A stretch of 64,000 bases of DNA from Marmoricola sp. (GTDB lineage: Bacteria > Actinomycetota > Actinomycetes > Propionibacteriales > Nocardioidaceae), in contig JAOPYE010000040.1 in the NCBI GenBank assembly GCA_025964775.1, forward strand, positions 310,001 to 374,000, read 5' to 3'. The notes under the pieces were generated by a model. The model saw nothing but the letters and a program-made list of their open reading frames with translations. It did no database searches and had not been told where the DNA came from. Below, in pieces: positions 48,638-57,633 of the stretch (positions are counted from its first letter, which is position 1; each line of letters starts with the position of its first letter). A program made the position numbers and the translations under genes.

Positions 48638-48666
48638 GGAGGTTGCGCAGCAACCGTCTCGAAATC
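48632..48666 (+). repeat. Dispersed repeat, 35-bp form with changed outer ends (copy 11)
   Basis: GATTGAGGA, inner hairpin GGTTGC / GCA / GCAACC, then GTCTCGAAATC. The outermost G-C pair of the other copies is changed to A-T on both sides. It lies between convergent genes: the oxidoreductase stop (48635-48637) is inside it and the kynureninase stop overlaps its end. Confidence 0.9.
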
Positions 48667-49903
48667 AGGTGACCGCGTTGCGCTCGGCGTACTGGGGCGC
48701 CAGGTGCTCCCCGCCCGCCAGTACGCCGACCAGGTGCTCGACCGCGTCGTACACGTCGGTGTGCCCGACGTACAGCGGGGTGAACCCGAACCGAGCGATC
48801 CCGGGCTTCGTACCGTCGTCGCGGTAGTCGCCGATCACGCCGCGGCTGATCAGCGCCTGGACGATCCCGTAGGCGTCCGGGTGTCGCAGTGAGACCTGGC
48901 TGCCGCGCCGGGCGTGCTCGATCGGGGTGACGACTTCGAGGTCACCCAATCGCTCGCCGATCAGGGCGATGAACAGGTCGGTCAGCGACAGCGACGAGGC
49001 ACGGATCTCCGCGATGCTCACGCCGTCGAAGGCTTCGAGCGCGGTCTCCAGCGACGACAGTGCCAGGACGGGATGCGTGCCGGATGCCCAGCCGCCGATG
49101 CCGGGAGCACGGGCGAAGTCGCGGCTCATCGCGAACGGCGCGGCGTGCCCCATCCACCCGGTGATCGGCTGGCGGGCGGCGTCCTGGTGTTGCGGCGCCA
49201 CCCACAGGAACGCGGGCGAGCCGGGACCGCCGTTGAGGTACTTGTAGGTGCAGCCGACGGCGAAGTCGGCGTCGGCCGCGGTCAGGTCGACGGGCACCGC
49301 GCCGACCGAGTGGCACAGGTCCCACTGCACCAGGGCACCGTGCCCGTGGGCGGCAGCGGTGATGCCGGCCATGTCGTACATCGAGCCGGTGCGGAAGTCG
49401 ACGTGGGTCAGGCTCAGCAGTGCGACGTCGTCGTCGATCGACGCCAGTGGATCGGCCGGATCGCACCAGCGCAGCTCCAGGCCGAGCAGGTCGGCCACGC
49501 CGGCAGCCACGTAGCCGTCAGTCGGAAAGGTCGACGGCTCGACCACGATCACGCGGCGCCCGGGCCGGAGCCGGACTGCGGCGACCATGGTCTTGAACAA
49601 CGACACGCTGGTCGAGTCGCCCAGATGCAGATCTGCGGGCCGAACCCCCACCAGGGGTGCGATCCGGGTCGCGATCCGCCCGATCAGCTCCATCCACTTC
49701 GCGTCGTTCCACGACCTGATCAGCCCGCTGCCCCACTCGCGCTCCACCACGTCGGCCAAGCGGGCGGGTACCCCGCTCGGCAGCGCGCCGAGCGAGTTGC
49801 CGTCCAGGTAGATCACGCCGTCCGGCAGCCGGAAGCGCTGGCGGGTGTGGGCCAGCCCGGCGGCCTCGTCGAGCCGTACCGCGTCGTCGCGGGTGATGGT
49901 CAT
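48665..49903 (-). CDS. kynU: Kynureninase
   Basis: PLP-dependent enzyme of tryptophan catabolism, cleaving kynurenine to anthranilate and alanine; 412 residues. Motifs include YLDGNSLGALP at the N-terminus, STSVSLFK (PLP phosphate region), VEPSTFPTDGY, WDLCHSVGAVPVDL (Asp at the PLP nitrogen), and the Schiff-base Lys in GCTYKYLNGGPGSPAF. No other kyn gene is visible. Its ATG overlaps the stop of the upstream sigma-like gene (TGATG), so translation is coupled to it. Confidence 0.94.
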   Translation of the reverse strand: MTITRDDAVRLDEAAGLAHTRQRFRLPDGVIYLDGNSLGALPSGVPARLADVVEREWGSGLIRSWNDAKWMELIGRIATRIAPLVGVRPADLHLGDSTSVSLFKTMVAAVRLRPGRRVIVVEPSTFPTDGYVAAGVADLLGLELRWCDPADPLASIDDDVALLSLTHVDFRTGSMYDMAGITAAAHGHGALVQWDLCHSVGAVPVDLTAADADFAVGCTYKYLNGGPGSPAFLWVAPQHQDAARQPITGWMGHAAPFAMSRDFARAPGIGGWASGTHPVLALSSLETALEAFDGVSIAEIRASSLSLTDLFIALIGERLGDLEVVTPIEHARRGSQVSLRHPDAYGIVQALISRGVIGDYRDDGTKPGIARFGFTPLYVGHTDVYDAVEHLVGVLAGGEHLAPQYAERNAVT

Positions 49904-51687
49904 CAGTGCACCTCGAAGAGCCGGTCACGCGCACGCGTCACGAGCGCCAGGAACGCCGGCTGGCTGATGTCGTACGGCTGCACCGGGGTCAGGTTGATCT
50001 GGGCGACGTACCGGCCGACCCGGGCGATGCCCATCCAGTACATGACCTTGTCCTGCTGCTTGTTGACCTGGCTCTGGATCCGCCACAGCGCATAGCTCGT
50101 GGCGGTGGACGCACCGAGCTTGAGCGTCTGCTGGGTCACGGTGCTGCCCAGCTCCTTCTTCGGGCACGTCTTCAGGCGCGCGACGACCAGGTCGGAGAAG
50201 GCGATCGCTGCCTGGGTCGAGCTGAACCGCCCGATCGTCTCGGTGAGCCCGAAGCGGGCGGGCAGGTGGGCCTGCGGGATCAGGAAGGTGCGCGTGACCG
50301 GCCTGGTCGCGCCGCTTCCTGCGAAGTTTGCGTTGTCGCACGGGGTGGCGGCCGCGTTGAACGTCGACGCGTCCACCGGGTCGGTCCCGACCCAGGGGTA
50401 GGCGACGGTGGCGATCGTCGGCAGGTCGGCGATCGCGAGCATGCCGACGGTCTCGCCGGACTTCGGCGGCAACGTCGCCACCGTGCTGACCGTAGTGATG
50501 CAGCCGCCGGCGACCTTCGAGTAGCACAGGTCGGCGACCGAACTCGCCAGCACTGCTGAGACCAGGTGCGCGTCGACCGGGGTGTCGCTCTGCGACTCGA
50601 CCACCGTCGAGGTGGTCAGGGCGCCGGTACGGGCGAGGCCGACGGTGAACGACCGGTCCTGCTTGTCGGGGATGCGCAGTCGCAGGATCTGGGCCTGCTC
50701 GCCCACGCCGCTGACCGCGTAGGCATCGATGAGCTGGACCCGGGCCGTCGCACAGCCGGCGAACCAGCCGAGGGTCGTGGCATAGGCAGCTCTCGCGGCA
50801 CCGGGGGAGTTCGAGATCTCCACCGTCTGCACCAGCGTCTTCGGGTCCTTCCCGGCGGCCGAGAACTTCCGGACCCAGGTCCCCAGACCGTCGGGGTCGG
50901 CGAACCGGCTTGCCTGGCAGTCGGTGTTGATGCCGGTGCCGGTGGTGTTGTCGCTGGTCCCGGTCTCCAGCCACGGCTGTGCGGGCGACAGCGTGGAGAG
51001 CTGCGGTGCGGTGAGCAGCATCCGGGTGCTGACCAGCTTGCCGGCGCGCGGTGGCGGGGCAGCCGGTGCATCGACGGCGACGAACGCGCCGGCGAGAACG
51101 GTGATGGCCACGATCAGGACGGACCCGATGAGCATGTGGTTGCGGCGTCGGCGGATGCCGTTGCGCCGGACGATCATCGGGCGTGGCAGCTTCACCGAGT
51201 CCGCGGCACTGCCCAGCTCCTCGAACTGGGCCGGGACGTCGGCGGGCGCGATCCCCAGGGACGCGGCGAACGCCTCGGTCCCGACCGACAGGTGCTCCGC
51301 GACGAAGACCGGCGGCAGGCCGATCTCGCGGGCGACCTCGTCGGCGGGCAGGGTGGTCAGGTGCGTCAGGACCAGGGCCCGGCGCTGGACGTCGGGCAAG
51401 GCGTGCAGGGCTTCGAGCACCGCGGCCTGGGCACTGGTCACGTGCCGCTCGCGGTGCCACGGTCGCACGGTGTGGCGGCGCTGGGCGGCAGCCCAGGCGC
51501 GAGGACGCACCCAGCCCTCGGGATCGGAGGTGGTGCCGACCTTCGCCCAGTGGTGCCGGGCAGCCACGTAGGCATCGCGGACCGCGCTGCGAGAAGCCGC
51601 CAGGTCGCCCGTGACCGCGAAGGTCTGCAGGACGAGTCCGCGACGGGTCGCGACGTAGAACTCGTCGAATTCCTCGGCTGTAGGCAT
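49903..51687 (-). CDS. Sigma-70-like domain fused to a transmembrane helix and extracytoplasmic domain
   Basis: Protein of 594 residues with an unusual fusion. Residues 1-140 resemble an ECF sigma factor: a degenerate sigma-2 (FDEFYVATRRGLVLQTFAVTG to DPEGWVRPRAWAAAQRRH) and a sigma-4-like helix-turn-helix (LEALHALPDVQRRALVL, LTTLPADEVAREIGLPPVFVAEHL). A basic linker and one transmembrane helix (184-205) follow. The ~385-residue extracytoplasmic part has paired Cys residues and a two-lobed repeat (LLTAPQLSTL, LPTIATVAYPW) resembling PknH-sensor/lipoprotein-type domains. It may be a membrane-tethered regulator that senses an envelope signal. It is coupled to kynU downstream. Confidence 0.75.
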   Translation of the reverse strand: MPTAEEFDEFYVATRRGLVLQTFAVTGDLAASRSAVRDAYVAARHHWAKVGTTSDPEGWVRPRAWAAAQRRHTVRPWHRERHVTSAQAAVLEALHALPDVQRRALVLTHLTTLPADEVAREIGLPPVFVAEHLSVGTEAFAASLGIAPADVPAQFEELGSAADSVKLPRPMIVRRNGIRRRRNHMLIGSVLIVAITVLAGAFVAVDAPAAPPPRAGKLVSTRMLLTAPQLSTLSPAQPWLETGTSDNTTGTGINTDCQASRFADPDGLGTWVRKFSAAGKDPKTLVQTVEISNSPGAARAAYATTLGWFAGCATARVQLIDAYAVSGVGEQAQILRLRIPDKQDRSFTVGLARTGALTTSTVVESQSDTPVDAHLVSAVLASSVADLCYSKVAGGCITTVSTVATLPPKSGETVGMLAIADLPTIATVAYPWVGTDPVDASTFNAAATPCDNANFAGSGATRPVTRTFLIPQAHLPARFGLTETIGRFSSTQAAIAFSDLVVARLKTCPKKELGSTVTQQTLKLGASTATSYALWRIQSQVNKQQDKVMYWMGIARVGRYVAQINLTPVQPYDISQPAFLALVTRARDRLFEVH

Positions 51688-51867
51688 GACAGGTCGAGGC
51701 TACGCGAACGAGCGGAGCCGAATCGAGCTCGCTCGTTTTCCGGCGTAGCGAGGAGCGTTTGAGGAGCGCAGCGACGATGCACGCGAACGAGTGTTGAGGC
51801 ACGAAGTGCGGATCACCCGCGTGGCACCCGCCACTGGCAGCGGGCCATGGGCGAGGATGGTCGGAAC

Positions 51868-53070
51868 ATGAGCGACCTGATCAGCCGAACCCGGCGTGAC
51901 GCGTCTCGCCCGGGCGAGCCGGGACGCCCGCTGAGCGCCTCCGCAGCGCTCGGCGGAGTCATGGCCGCCGCGGTCTCGCTGGTCCTGTGCATGGCGCTCG
52001 CACTGACCGCCTGGTTCCTCGCCGACGCGGGGGCCCACGGCACCACCACCGACGCCCTGCGCGTCGGCGCCGGCGCCTGGCTCGTGGGTCACGGCTCCCA
52101 CGTGACGCTGGCCGGTCTGCCCCTGGGGATGATCCCGCTCGGGCTGACCATGGGCCTGGTGCTGACGGCGTTCCGCAGCGGACGCTGGGCCGCGCGCAAC
52201 GCCGTACCGGTGACCGACGACCGGGTGCTTGCCGGTGCCGTGGCCACCTTCACCGGCTCGTACGTCGTCCTGGCCGTCGTCATCTGCCTCGGCGCCGGTA
52301 CGTCCGGCGCCTCACCCAGCCTGAGCCGCACCGTCCTCGGCGCGATCCTGGTCGCCGGCCTGGGTGGCGGGGCCGGTCTTGCGGTCGGGACAGGTCGCTT
52401 CGACGCACGCGTCGACTCGGTGCCTACCTGGGTGCGTGAGCTCGTCGTGGGTGCGTTCGTGGGTGCCTTCGCGCTGCTCGCCGCGGGCGCGCTGCTGGTG
52501 ATGGGCTCGCTGCTCTTCTCGTTCAACGAGGCCGCCACGATCCTCTCCGACCTGCACCTCGGGACCGGCGACGCCCTGACCTACACGTTCGTGATGGCGC
52601 TGCTGTCGCCGAACGCCGCGCTGCTCGGCAGCTCCTACCTGCTAGGCCCCGGGTTCGCGATCGGAGCCGGTACGACGGTCTCGCCGACGGCGATGTCCCT
52701 CGGTGCGATCCCGGCGTTCCCGCTCCTCGCCGCCCTCCCGCACGAAGGCCCCACTCCTGGCTGGCTGGCCATCTTCATGGGTGTGCCGGCACTGTGCGCA
52801 GCCGTCGGCGTGGCCAAGGCTCACCGGTCGAGCGCCCCGCTGCCCTTCGACCTGGCCGCGCTGCGCGGCGCCGGCGCCGGTTTCGGAGCGGGTGTCCTCA
52901 TCACGATCGCGATCTCGCTGGCCGGTGGGCCGATGGGTACCGGCCGGATGGCCGACATCGGTGCGCACACCGCGGAGATCCTGGTCTTCGCCACCGGAAC
53001 CATGAGCTTGGGCGGACTGCTCGGCGGGGTGTTCGAGACCTGGTGGCTGCGCCGAGGCGCTCGCACCTGA
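51868..53070 (+). CDS. DUF6350 (PerM-like) integral membrane protein
   Basis: Polytopic protein of 400 residues with about nine transmembrane helices, matching the actinobacterial DUF6350 family. Its mycobacterial member PerM has been linked to cell division and persistence. The gene regularly stands directly before purN in actinobacteria, as it does here. Key stretches are SFNEAATILSDLHLGTGDAL and GPGFAIGAGTTVSPTAMSLGAIPAFPLLAALP. I choose ATG 51868, preceded by GAGGATGG; an earlier ATG at 51847 is possible. The divergent gap to 51687 holds an imperfect dyad near 51708-51737 and nothing else. Confidence 0.85.
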   Translation: MSDLISRTRRDASRPGEPGRPLSASAALGGVMAAAVSLVLCMALALTAWFLADAGAHGTTTDALRVGAGAWLVGHGSHVTLAGLPLGMIPLGLTMGLVLTAFRSGRWAARNAVPVTDDRVLAGAVATFTGSYVVLAVVICLGAGTSGASPSLSRTVLGAILVAGLGGGAGLAVGTGRFDARVDSVPTWVRELVVGAFVGAFALLAAGALLVMGSLLFSFNEAATILSDLHLGTGDALTYTFVMALLSPNAALLGSSYLLGPGFAIGAGTTVSPTAMSLGAIPAFPLLAALPHEGPTPGWLAIFMGVPALCAAVGVAKAHRSSAPLPFDLAALRGAGAGFGAGVLITIAISLAGGPMGTGRMADIGAHTAEILVFATGTMSLGGLLGGVFETWWLRRGART

Positions 53071-53086
53071 CCGGTAGCCTTTCGCC

Positions 53087-53704
53087 GTGCCCGCTTCCCG
53101 CCCGACACGTCTGGTCGTCCTCGTCTCCGGCGCGGGCACCAACCTCCAGGCAGTGATCGACGCGTGCGCGGATCCGGCGTACGGGGCGACGGTGGTGGCG
53201 GTCGGCGCGGACCGCGACGGCATCGAGGGGCTGGCGCGCGCCGAGCGCGCCGGCATCCCGACCTTCGTCCGCAGGGTCGGCGACTTCACCTCGCGAGGCC
53301 ACTGGGACCTGACGCTGACCGACACCGTGGGGGCCTTCGAGCCCGACCTGATCGTGCTGGCCGGCTTCATGAAGCTGGTCGGTACGCCGTTCCTCGAGCG
53401 GTTCACCGCCAAGGTGGTCAACACGCACCCTGCCCTGTGTCCGTCGTTCCCGGGAACCTCCGGTCCAGCCGACGCCCTGGCCTACGGCGTCAAGGTCACC
53501 GGCGCGACGCTGTTCGTGGTCGACGAGGGGGTCGACACCGGCCCGATCATCGCCCAGACGGTGGTCGAGGTGGCCGACGACGACGACGTCGAGAGCCTGC
53601 ACGAACGCATCAAGACAGCCGAGCGCGCCATGCTCGTCGACAGCGTCGGCAGGATCGCCCGGGAGGGCATGACCGTGTTCGGGAGGCAGGTTCGCTTCGG
53701 ATAA
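53087..53704 (+). CDS. purN: Phosphoribosylglycinamide formyltransferase
   Basis: Third-step purine enzyme using 10-formyl-tetrahydrofolate, 205 residues. The N-terminal VLVSGAGTNLQAVID binds phosphate. The catalytic Asn and His are in VNTHPALCPSFPG and the catalytic Asp in VDEGVDTGPII. Start GTG 53087, 16 bp after the DUF6350 stop. A ZTP riboswitch and purH follow, so purine and one-carbon genes (purN, purH, folD) are grouped. Confidence 0.95.
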   Translation: MPASRPTRLVVLVSGAGTNLQAVIDACADPAYGATVVAVGADRDGIEGLARAERAGIPTFVRRVGDFTSRGHWDLTLTDTVGAFEPDLIVLAGFMKLVGTPFLERFTAKVVNTHPALCPSFPGTSGPADALAYGVKVTGATLFVVDEGVDTGPIIAQTVVEVADDDDVESLHERIKTAERAMLVDSVGRIAREGMTVFGRQVRFG

Positions 53705-53710
53705 GATCGA

Positions 53711-53803
53711 GGCACACGACTGGCGAAGGTGGGCAACCACCGGGGAGTGCCCCGCGTTCCTGGGGGAGAGTCGGGTGCATCGAACGCCTGGGTGCCCCGC
53801 AAC
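53711..53803 (+). ncRNA. ZTP (pfl) riboswitch upstream of purH
   Basis: The leader between purN and purH contains the conserved pfl elements in order and spacing. These are CGACTGGCGAAGG (53718-53730), then GGGCAACCACCGGGGAGTG (about 53731-53749) closing the first hairpin, a variable linker, and the terminal pseudoknot partner ACGCCTGGGTGCCC (about 53784-53797). ZTP/ZMP accumulates when 10-formyl-tetrahydrofolate is short. Binding normally turns on purH and folate genes, exactly the genes that follow. Confidence 0.88.
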
Positions 53804-53827
53804 ACCCACGACGCTGAGGAGTGCCCT

Positions 53828-55438
53828 ATGAGCCAGTCCGACCAGATCCCCCTGGATCGAATTGAAATCCGCCGGGCCCTGATCTCGGTCTACGACAAGA
53901 CCGGTCTCGAGGACTTGGTGCGCGGGCTGGCCGCCGCTGGTGTCGAGCTCGTCTCCACCGGCGGTTCGGCTGCCCTGATCGACGCCCTGGGCCTTCCGGT
54001 CACCAAGGTCGAGGAGCTCACAGGCTTCCCGGAGTGCCTGGACGGCCGGGTCAAGACGCTGCACCCGCGCGTGCACGCCGGCATCCTGGCAGACCGCCGT
54101 CTCGAGTCGCACGTCGCCCAGCTGGCCGAGCTCGGTGTCGAGCCGTTCGAGCTGGTCGTGTCCAACCTGTACCCGTTCACCGCGACGGTCGCCTCGGGTG
54201 CCTCGCCGGACGAGTGCGTCGAGCAGATCGACATCGGCGGTCCGTCGATGGTCCGCGCTGCCGCCAAGAACCACCCGTCGGTCGCGATCGTCACCTCACC
54301 CGACCGGTACGCCGACACCCTGGCAGCCCTCGCGGCCGGTGGCTTCACCCTCGAGCAGCGCAAGGCCCTGGCCGCCGAGGCCTTCGTGCACACGGCCACC
54401 TACGACGTGCACGTCGCGTCCTGGATGGGCAGCGTGCTCACCGACTCGAGCGAGGGCACCGGGTTCCCCGCCTGGATCGGCGGCACCTACGAGAAGGCCG
54501 GTGTGCTCCGGTACGGCGAGAACCCGCACCAGCCGGCTGCCCTGTACCTCAATGGCTTCGGGCCGACGGGCATCGCCCAGGCCGAGCAGCTGCACGGCAA
54601 GGAGATGTCGTACAACAACTACACCGACACCGACGCCGCCCGCCGCGCCGCCAACGACTTCACCGAGCCCGCCGTGGCGATCATCAAGCACGCCAACCCG
54701 TGCGGGATCGCGATCGGCGCGGACGTCGCCGAGGCCCACCGCCGGGCCCAGGAGTGCGACCCGGTCTCCGCGTTCGGCGGCGTGATCGCCTCGAACCGGC
54801 CGGTCTCGGTCGAGATGGCGAACCAGGTCGCCGAGGTCTTCACCGAGGTGATCGTCGCGCCGGGCTACGAGGACGGCGCGGTGGAGATCCTCGCCCGAAA
54901 GAAGAACATCCGGATCCTCCTCGCCCCGACCGATCCCGGCTCTCCCGTGGAGACCCGTCCGATCTCCGGGGGGCTGCTGATGCAGACCGTCGACCACGTC
55001 GACGCCGAGGGCGACGACCCGACGACCTGGACGCTGGCGACCGGCGACGCCGCCGACGAGCAGACGCTCGCCGACCTGGCGTTCGCCTGGAAGGCGTGCC
55101 GCGCTGCCAAGTCCAACGCGATCCTGCTGGCGAAGAACGGCGGCGCCGTCGGGATCGGCATGGGACAGGTCAACCGGGTGGACTCGTGCAAGCTCGCGGT
55201 CGAGCGCGCCAACACCCTCGCCGAAGGCCCGGACGGTGCTCTTGAACGAGCTCGTGGTGCCGTCGCGGCCTCGGACGCGTTCTTCCCGTTCGAGGACGGC
55301 CCGCAGATCCTGATCGAGGCCGGCGTGGCCGCGATCGTGCAGCCCGGCGGCTCCGTCCGCGACGAGCTGACCATCGAGCTCTGCAAGCAGTACGGCGTGA
55401 CGATGTACTTCACGGGTACGCGGCACTTCTTCCACTGA
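53828..55438 (+). CDS. purH: Bifunctional AICAR formyltransferase / IMP cyclohydrolase
   Basis: Last two steps of IMP synthesis, 536 residues. The N-terminal IMP cyclohydrolase (MGS-like) domain shows [27 protein letters not shown] and [15 protein letters not shown]. The AICAR transformylase domain has [38 protein letters not shown] with catalytic Lys-His, and [11 protein letters not shown] choose ATG 53828; the frame upstream runs through the riboswitch. Expression is expected to respond to ZTP through the leader RNA. Confidence 0.97.
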   Translation: MSQSDQIPLDRIEIRRALISVYDKTGLEDLVRGLAAAGVELVSTGGSAALIDALGLPVTKVEELTGFPECLDGRVKTLHPRVHAGILADRRLESHVAQLAELGVEPFELVVSNLYPFTATVASGASPDECVEQIDIGGPSMVRAAAKNHPSVAIVTSPDRYADTLAALAAGGFTLEQRKALAAEAFVHTATYDVHVASWMGSVLTDSSEGTGFPAWIGGTYEKAGVLRYGENPHQPAALYLNGFGPTGIAQAEQLHGKEMSYNNYTDTDAARRAANDFTEPAVAIIKHANPCGIAIGADVAEAHRRAQECDPVSAFGGVIASNRPVSVEMANQVAEVFTEVIVAPGYEDGAVEILARKKNIRILLAPTDPGSPVETRPISGGLLMQTVDHVDAEGDDPTTWTLATGDAADEQTLADLAFAWKACRAAKSNAILLAKNGGAVGIGMGQVNRVDSCKLAVERANTLAEGPDGALERARGAVAASDAFFPFEDGPQILIEAGVAAIVQPGGSVRDELTIELCKQYGVTMYFTGTRHFFH

Positions 55439-55470
55439 CAGATCACAGGTTTCCACGACAGGATGACGAC

Positions 55471-56340
55471 GTGACCGCACAGAAACTCGACGGCTCGGCC
55501 ACCGCCGCTGCGATCAAGGGCGAGCTGAAGTCCCGGATCGCGGCGCTGCGCGAGGTCGGCATCGTGCCGGGACTCGGCACCGTGCTGGTCGGCGACGACC
55601 CGGGTTCGCGCTGGTACGTCAACGGCAAGCACAAGGACTGCGCCGAGGTCGGCATCGAGAGCATCCGGGTGGACCTGCCCTCCACGGCCAGCCAGGAGGA
55701 GATCGAGGCCGCCGTCACCGAGCTCAACGACAACCCCGCGTGCACCGGCTACATCGTGCAGCTGCCGTTGCCGAAGGGTCGTGACGAGAACAGGGTGCTC
55801 GGCCTGATCGACCCGGCCAAGGACGCCGACGGGCTGCACCCGACGAACCTGGGCTGGCTGGTCCTGGGCAAGGAAGCCCCGCTGCCCTGCACGCCGTACG
55901 GGATCGTGGAGCTGCTGCGCCGCCACGGCGTCGAGATCGCCGGTGCCGAGGTCGTCGTGGTGGGCCGCGGGATCACCGTCGGCCGACCGATGGGCCTGCT
56001 GCTGACCCGGCGTTCCGAGAACGCCACCGTGACGCTGTGCCACACCGGCACGGTCGACCTGGCCGCACACGTGCGCCGGGCCGACATCGTGATCGCCGCA
56101 GCCGGGGTCCCCGGGATCATCACCGCGGACATGGTCAAGCCGGGCGCTGCTGTCCTCGATGTCGGGGTCTCCCGGGTCGACGGCAAGATCGCCGGTGACG
56201 TGGCTGACGACGTCTGGCAGGTCGCCGGCTGGATCTCGCCGAACCCCGGGGGAGTGGGCCCGATGACGCGCGCGATGCTGCTCGCCAACGTGGTTTCCAT
56301 CGCCGAGCAGCAGAGCGTGGAAGGCTCCGTCGCCCGGTGA
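55471..56340 (+). CDS. folD: Bifunctional methylene-THF dehydrogenase / methenyl-THF cyclohydrolase
   Basis: One-carbon enzyme making 10-formyl-tetrahydrofolate, the cofactor of PurN and PurH; 289 residues. The catalytic Lys lies in the [12 protein letters not shown] segment (YxxxK), with [34 protein letters not shown] (NADP-binding) and [13 protein letters not shown] following. Start GTG 55471. Likely cotranscribed with purH (32-bp gap) and overlapping DUF3017 by GTGA. Confidence 0.96.
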   Translation: MTAQKLDGSATAAAIKGELKSRIAALREVGIVPGLGTVLVGDDPGSRWYVNGKHKDCAEVGIESIRVDLPSTASQEEIEAAVTELNDNPACTGYIVQLPLPKGRDENRVLGLIDPAKDADGLHPTNLGWLVLGKEAPLPCTPYGIVELLRRHGVEIAGAEVVVVGRGITVGRPMGLLLTRRSENATVTLCHTGTVDLAAHVRRADIVIAAAGVPGIITADMVKPGAAVLDVGVSRVDGKIAGDVADDVWQVAGWISPNPGGVGPMTRAMLLANVVSIAEQQSVEGSVAR

Positions 56341-56648
56341 CGTCCTCCGAGCCGGCCCCCCAGACGCCCAGGCGGCGTCCCTCCACCTTTGGCGGCGTGA
56401 TCTACCTGGTCACCGTGGGCGTCACCATCGTCGGGCTGTGCCTGGTCGCGTTCGGGCCGTGGCGCCGCGGGATCGCCCTGGTCGGTGTCGGTTTCCTGTT
56501 CGCCTCCGGCATGCGGCTGGTGATCCACGAGGACGAGGCGGGCATGCTGCGGGTCCGCGGCCGCTGGTTCGACGTCGCGGCACTGGCCGGAGCGGGAGTC
56601 GCGCTGATCGTGCTCGCCACCAACATTCCCGACCAGCCGGGTCTGTGA
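56337..56648 (+). CDS. DUF3017 small membrane protein
   Basis: Protein of 103 residues with three hydrophobic helices ([55 protein letters not shown]) and a conserved [15 protein letters not shown] loop. The DUF3017 family is actinobacterial, regularly follows folD, and has no known function. Start GTG 56337 overlaps the folD stop; its own stop overlaps the next start the same way. Confidence 0.87.
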   Translation: MTSSEPAPQTPRRRPSTFGGVIYLVTVGVTIVGLCLVAFGPWRRGIALVGVGFLFASGMRLVIHEDEAGMLRVRGRWFDVAALAGAGVALIVLATNIPDQPGL

Positions 56649-57538
56649 CCGTGCGCGCGCCGCTGCGCGTCGGCCTGGCCGGCAACGGTTTCTGGGCGCG
56701 CGAGGTGCATGCGAAGGGTCTGGCTGCGCACCCGGGGATCGAGTTCGTCGGCGTCTACGGTCGCGACCTCGCCAACGCGGCTCATGCCGCGGACCCGCAC
56801 GGAGTCACGCCGTACGACGACTTCGACGCCTTCCTCGACCAGGTCGACGTGGTCGCCTTCGCGCTGCCGCCGTACGTCCAGGCCGAGCTGGCCCTGCGAG
56901 CCGCCGAGGCCGGGAAGCACCTGCTGATGGAGAAGCCGATCGCGCTCGACCTCGGTGCCGCCGACCGGCTGGTGGCAGCCGTCGAGGAGCGTGGCCTGTC
57001 CTCGGTCGTGTTCTTCACCCAGCGTTACGTGACTGTCTGGGAGGACTTCCTGCTCGACGCGATCGCGGCCAAGCCGCTCGGCGGGCGGGCCGACTGGCTC
57101 TCGCGCCAGGACGCCAGCAGCCCGTACGCGAACTCGGTCTGGCGACGCCAGTACGGCGCCCTGTGGGACGTCGGACCGCACATGCTCTCGCAGCTCGTGC
57201 CGGCGCTAGGACCGGTCGTCGACATCGCCGGAAGTCGCGGAGTGCGGGACCTGGTGCACCTGGTGCTGACCCACGAGAGCGGCGCGACCAGCAGGATGTC
57301 GCTGAGCCTGACGATGCCGGCCGGCACCGTGCGGGTCGGGGTCGAGTTCTGGGCCGAAGGCGGCTGGCTGGTCCAGCCCGAGGACCAGCGTGACCTCGGC
57401 GCGGCGTACGCCAGGATGGTGTCGGAACTCGTCGCGAACATCGATGCCGGCGAGACCCGGCACCGGTGCGATGTCCGGTTCGGGCGTGACGTGGTCGAGA
57501 TCCTGACTAGGTGCGAGGCCGTTTTAGACACCCGTTGA
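56645..57538 (+). CDS. Gfo/Idh/MocA family oxidoreductase
   Basis: NAD(P)-dependent sugar-type oxidoreductase of 297 residues. The N-terminal Rossmann motif is [18 protein letters not shown] (GxGxxG variant AGNGFW). The family signature is [16 protein letters not shown], with the Lys in EKP that helps catalysis. The C-terminal substrate domain carries [13 protein letters not shown], whose His is the likely catalytic residue. The substrate is unknown. Start GTG 56645 (GTGA overlap with DUF3017), so it is translationally coupled to the folD unit. The TGA stop lies within a large inverted repeat. Confidence 0.88.
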   Translation: MTVRAPLRVGLAGNGFWAREVHAKGLAAHPGIEFVGVYGRDLANAAHAADPHGVTPYDDFDAFLDQVDVVAFALPPYVQAELALRAAEAGKHLLMEKPIALDLGAADRLVAAVEERGLSSVVFFTQRYVTVWEDFLLDAIAAKPLGGRADWLSRQDASSPYANSVWRRQYGALWDVGPHMLSQLVPALGPVVDIAGSRGVRDLVHLVLTHESGATSRMSLSLTMPAGTVRVGVEFWAEGGWLVQPEDQRDLGAAYARMVSELVANIDAGETRHRCDVRFGRDVVEILTRCEAVLDTR

Positions 57539-57633
57539 ACGGGCCCTTTTTCTCCGTTGAGCGGGCCCGATTGTCTGTGGGCGCGGTCACTGACCTGCCC
57601 ACTCAACAGACAAATAGGGCCCGTTCAACGGGT
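57530..57633. repeat. Large nested inverted repeat between convergent genes
   Basis: Perfect 18-bp arms: ACCCGTTGAACGGGCCCT at 57530-57547 and its complement at 57616-57633. Inside, a second related unit is present: CCGTTGAGCGGGCCCGATTG (57554-57573) and TCTGT, opposite ACAGACAAAT (57606-57615). Each unit repeats the core CCGTTGARCGGGCCC, so the region looks like two or three copies of a short element in inverted order. It contains the stop of the upstream oxidoreductase gene and abuts the mdh stop. A bidirectional terminator role is likely. Confidence 0.85.

Noticed and set aside
51700..51846. Repetitive-looking GAGGAGCGCAGCGAC-type sequence between divergent genes
   Set aside because: It resembles the GGTTGAG family only superficially, with none of the CGAAAYC end or inner hairpin. 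I left it as ordinary intergenic DNA with an imperfect dyad.
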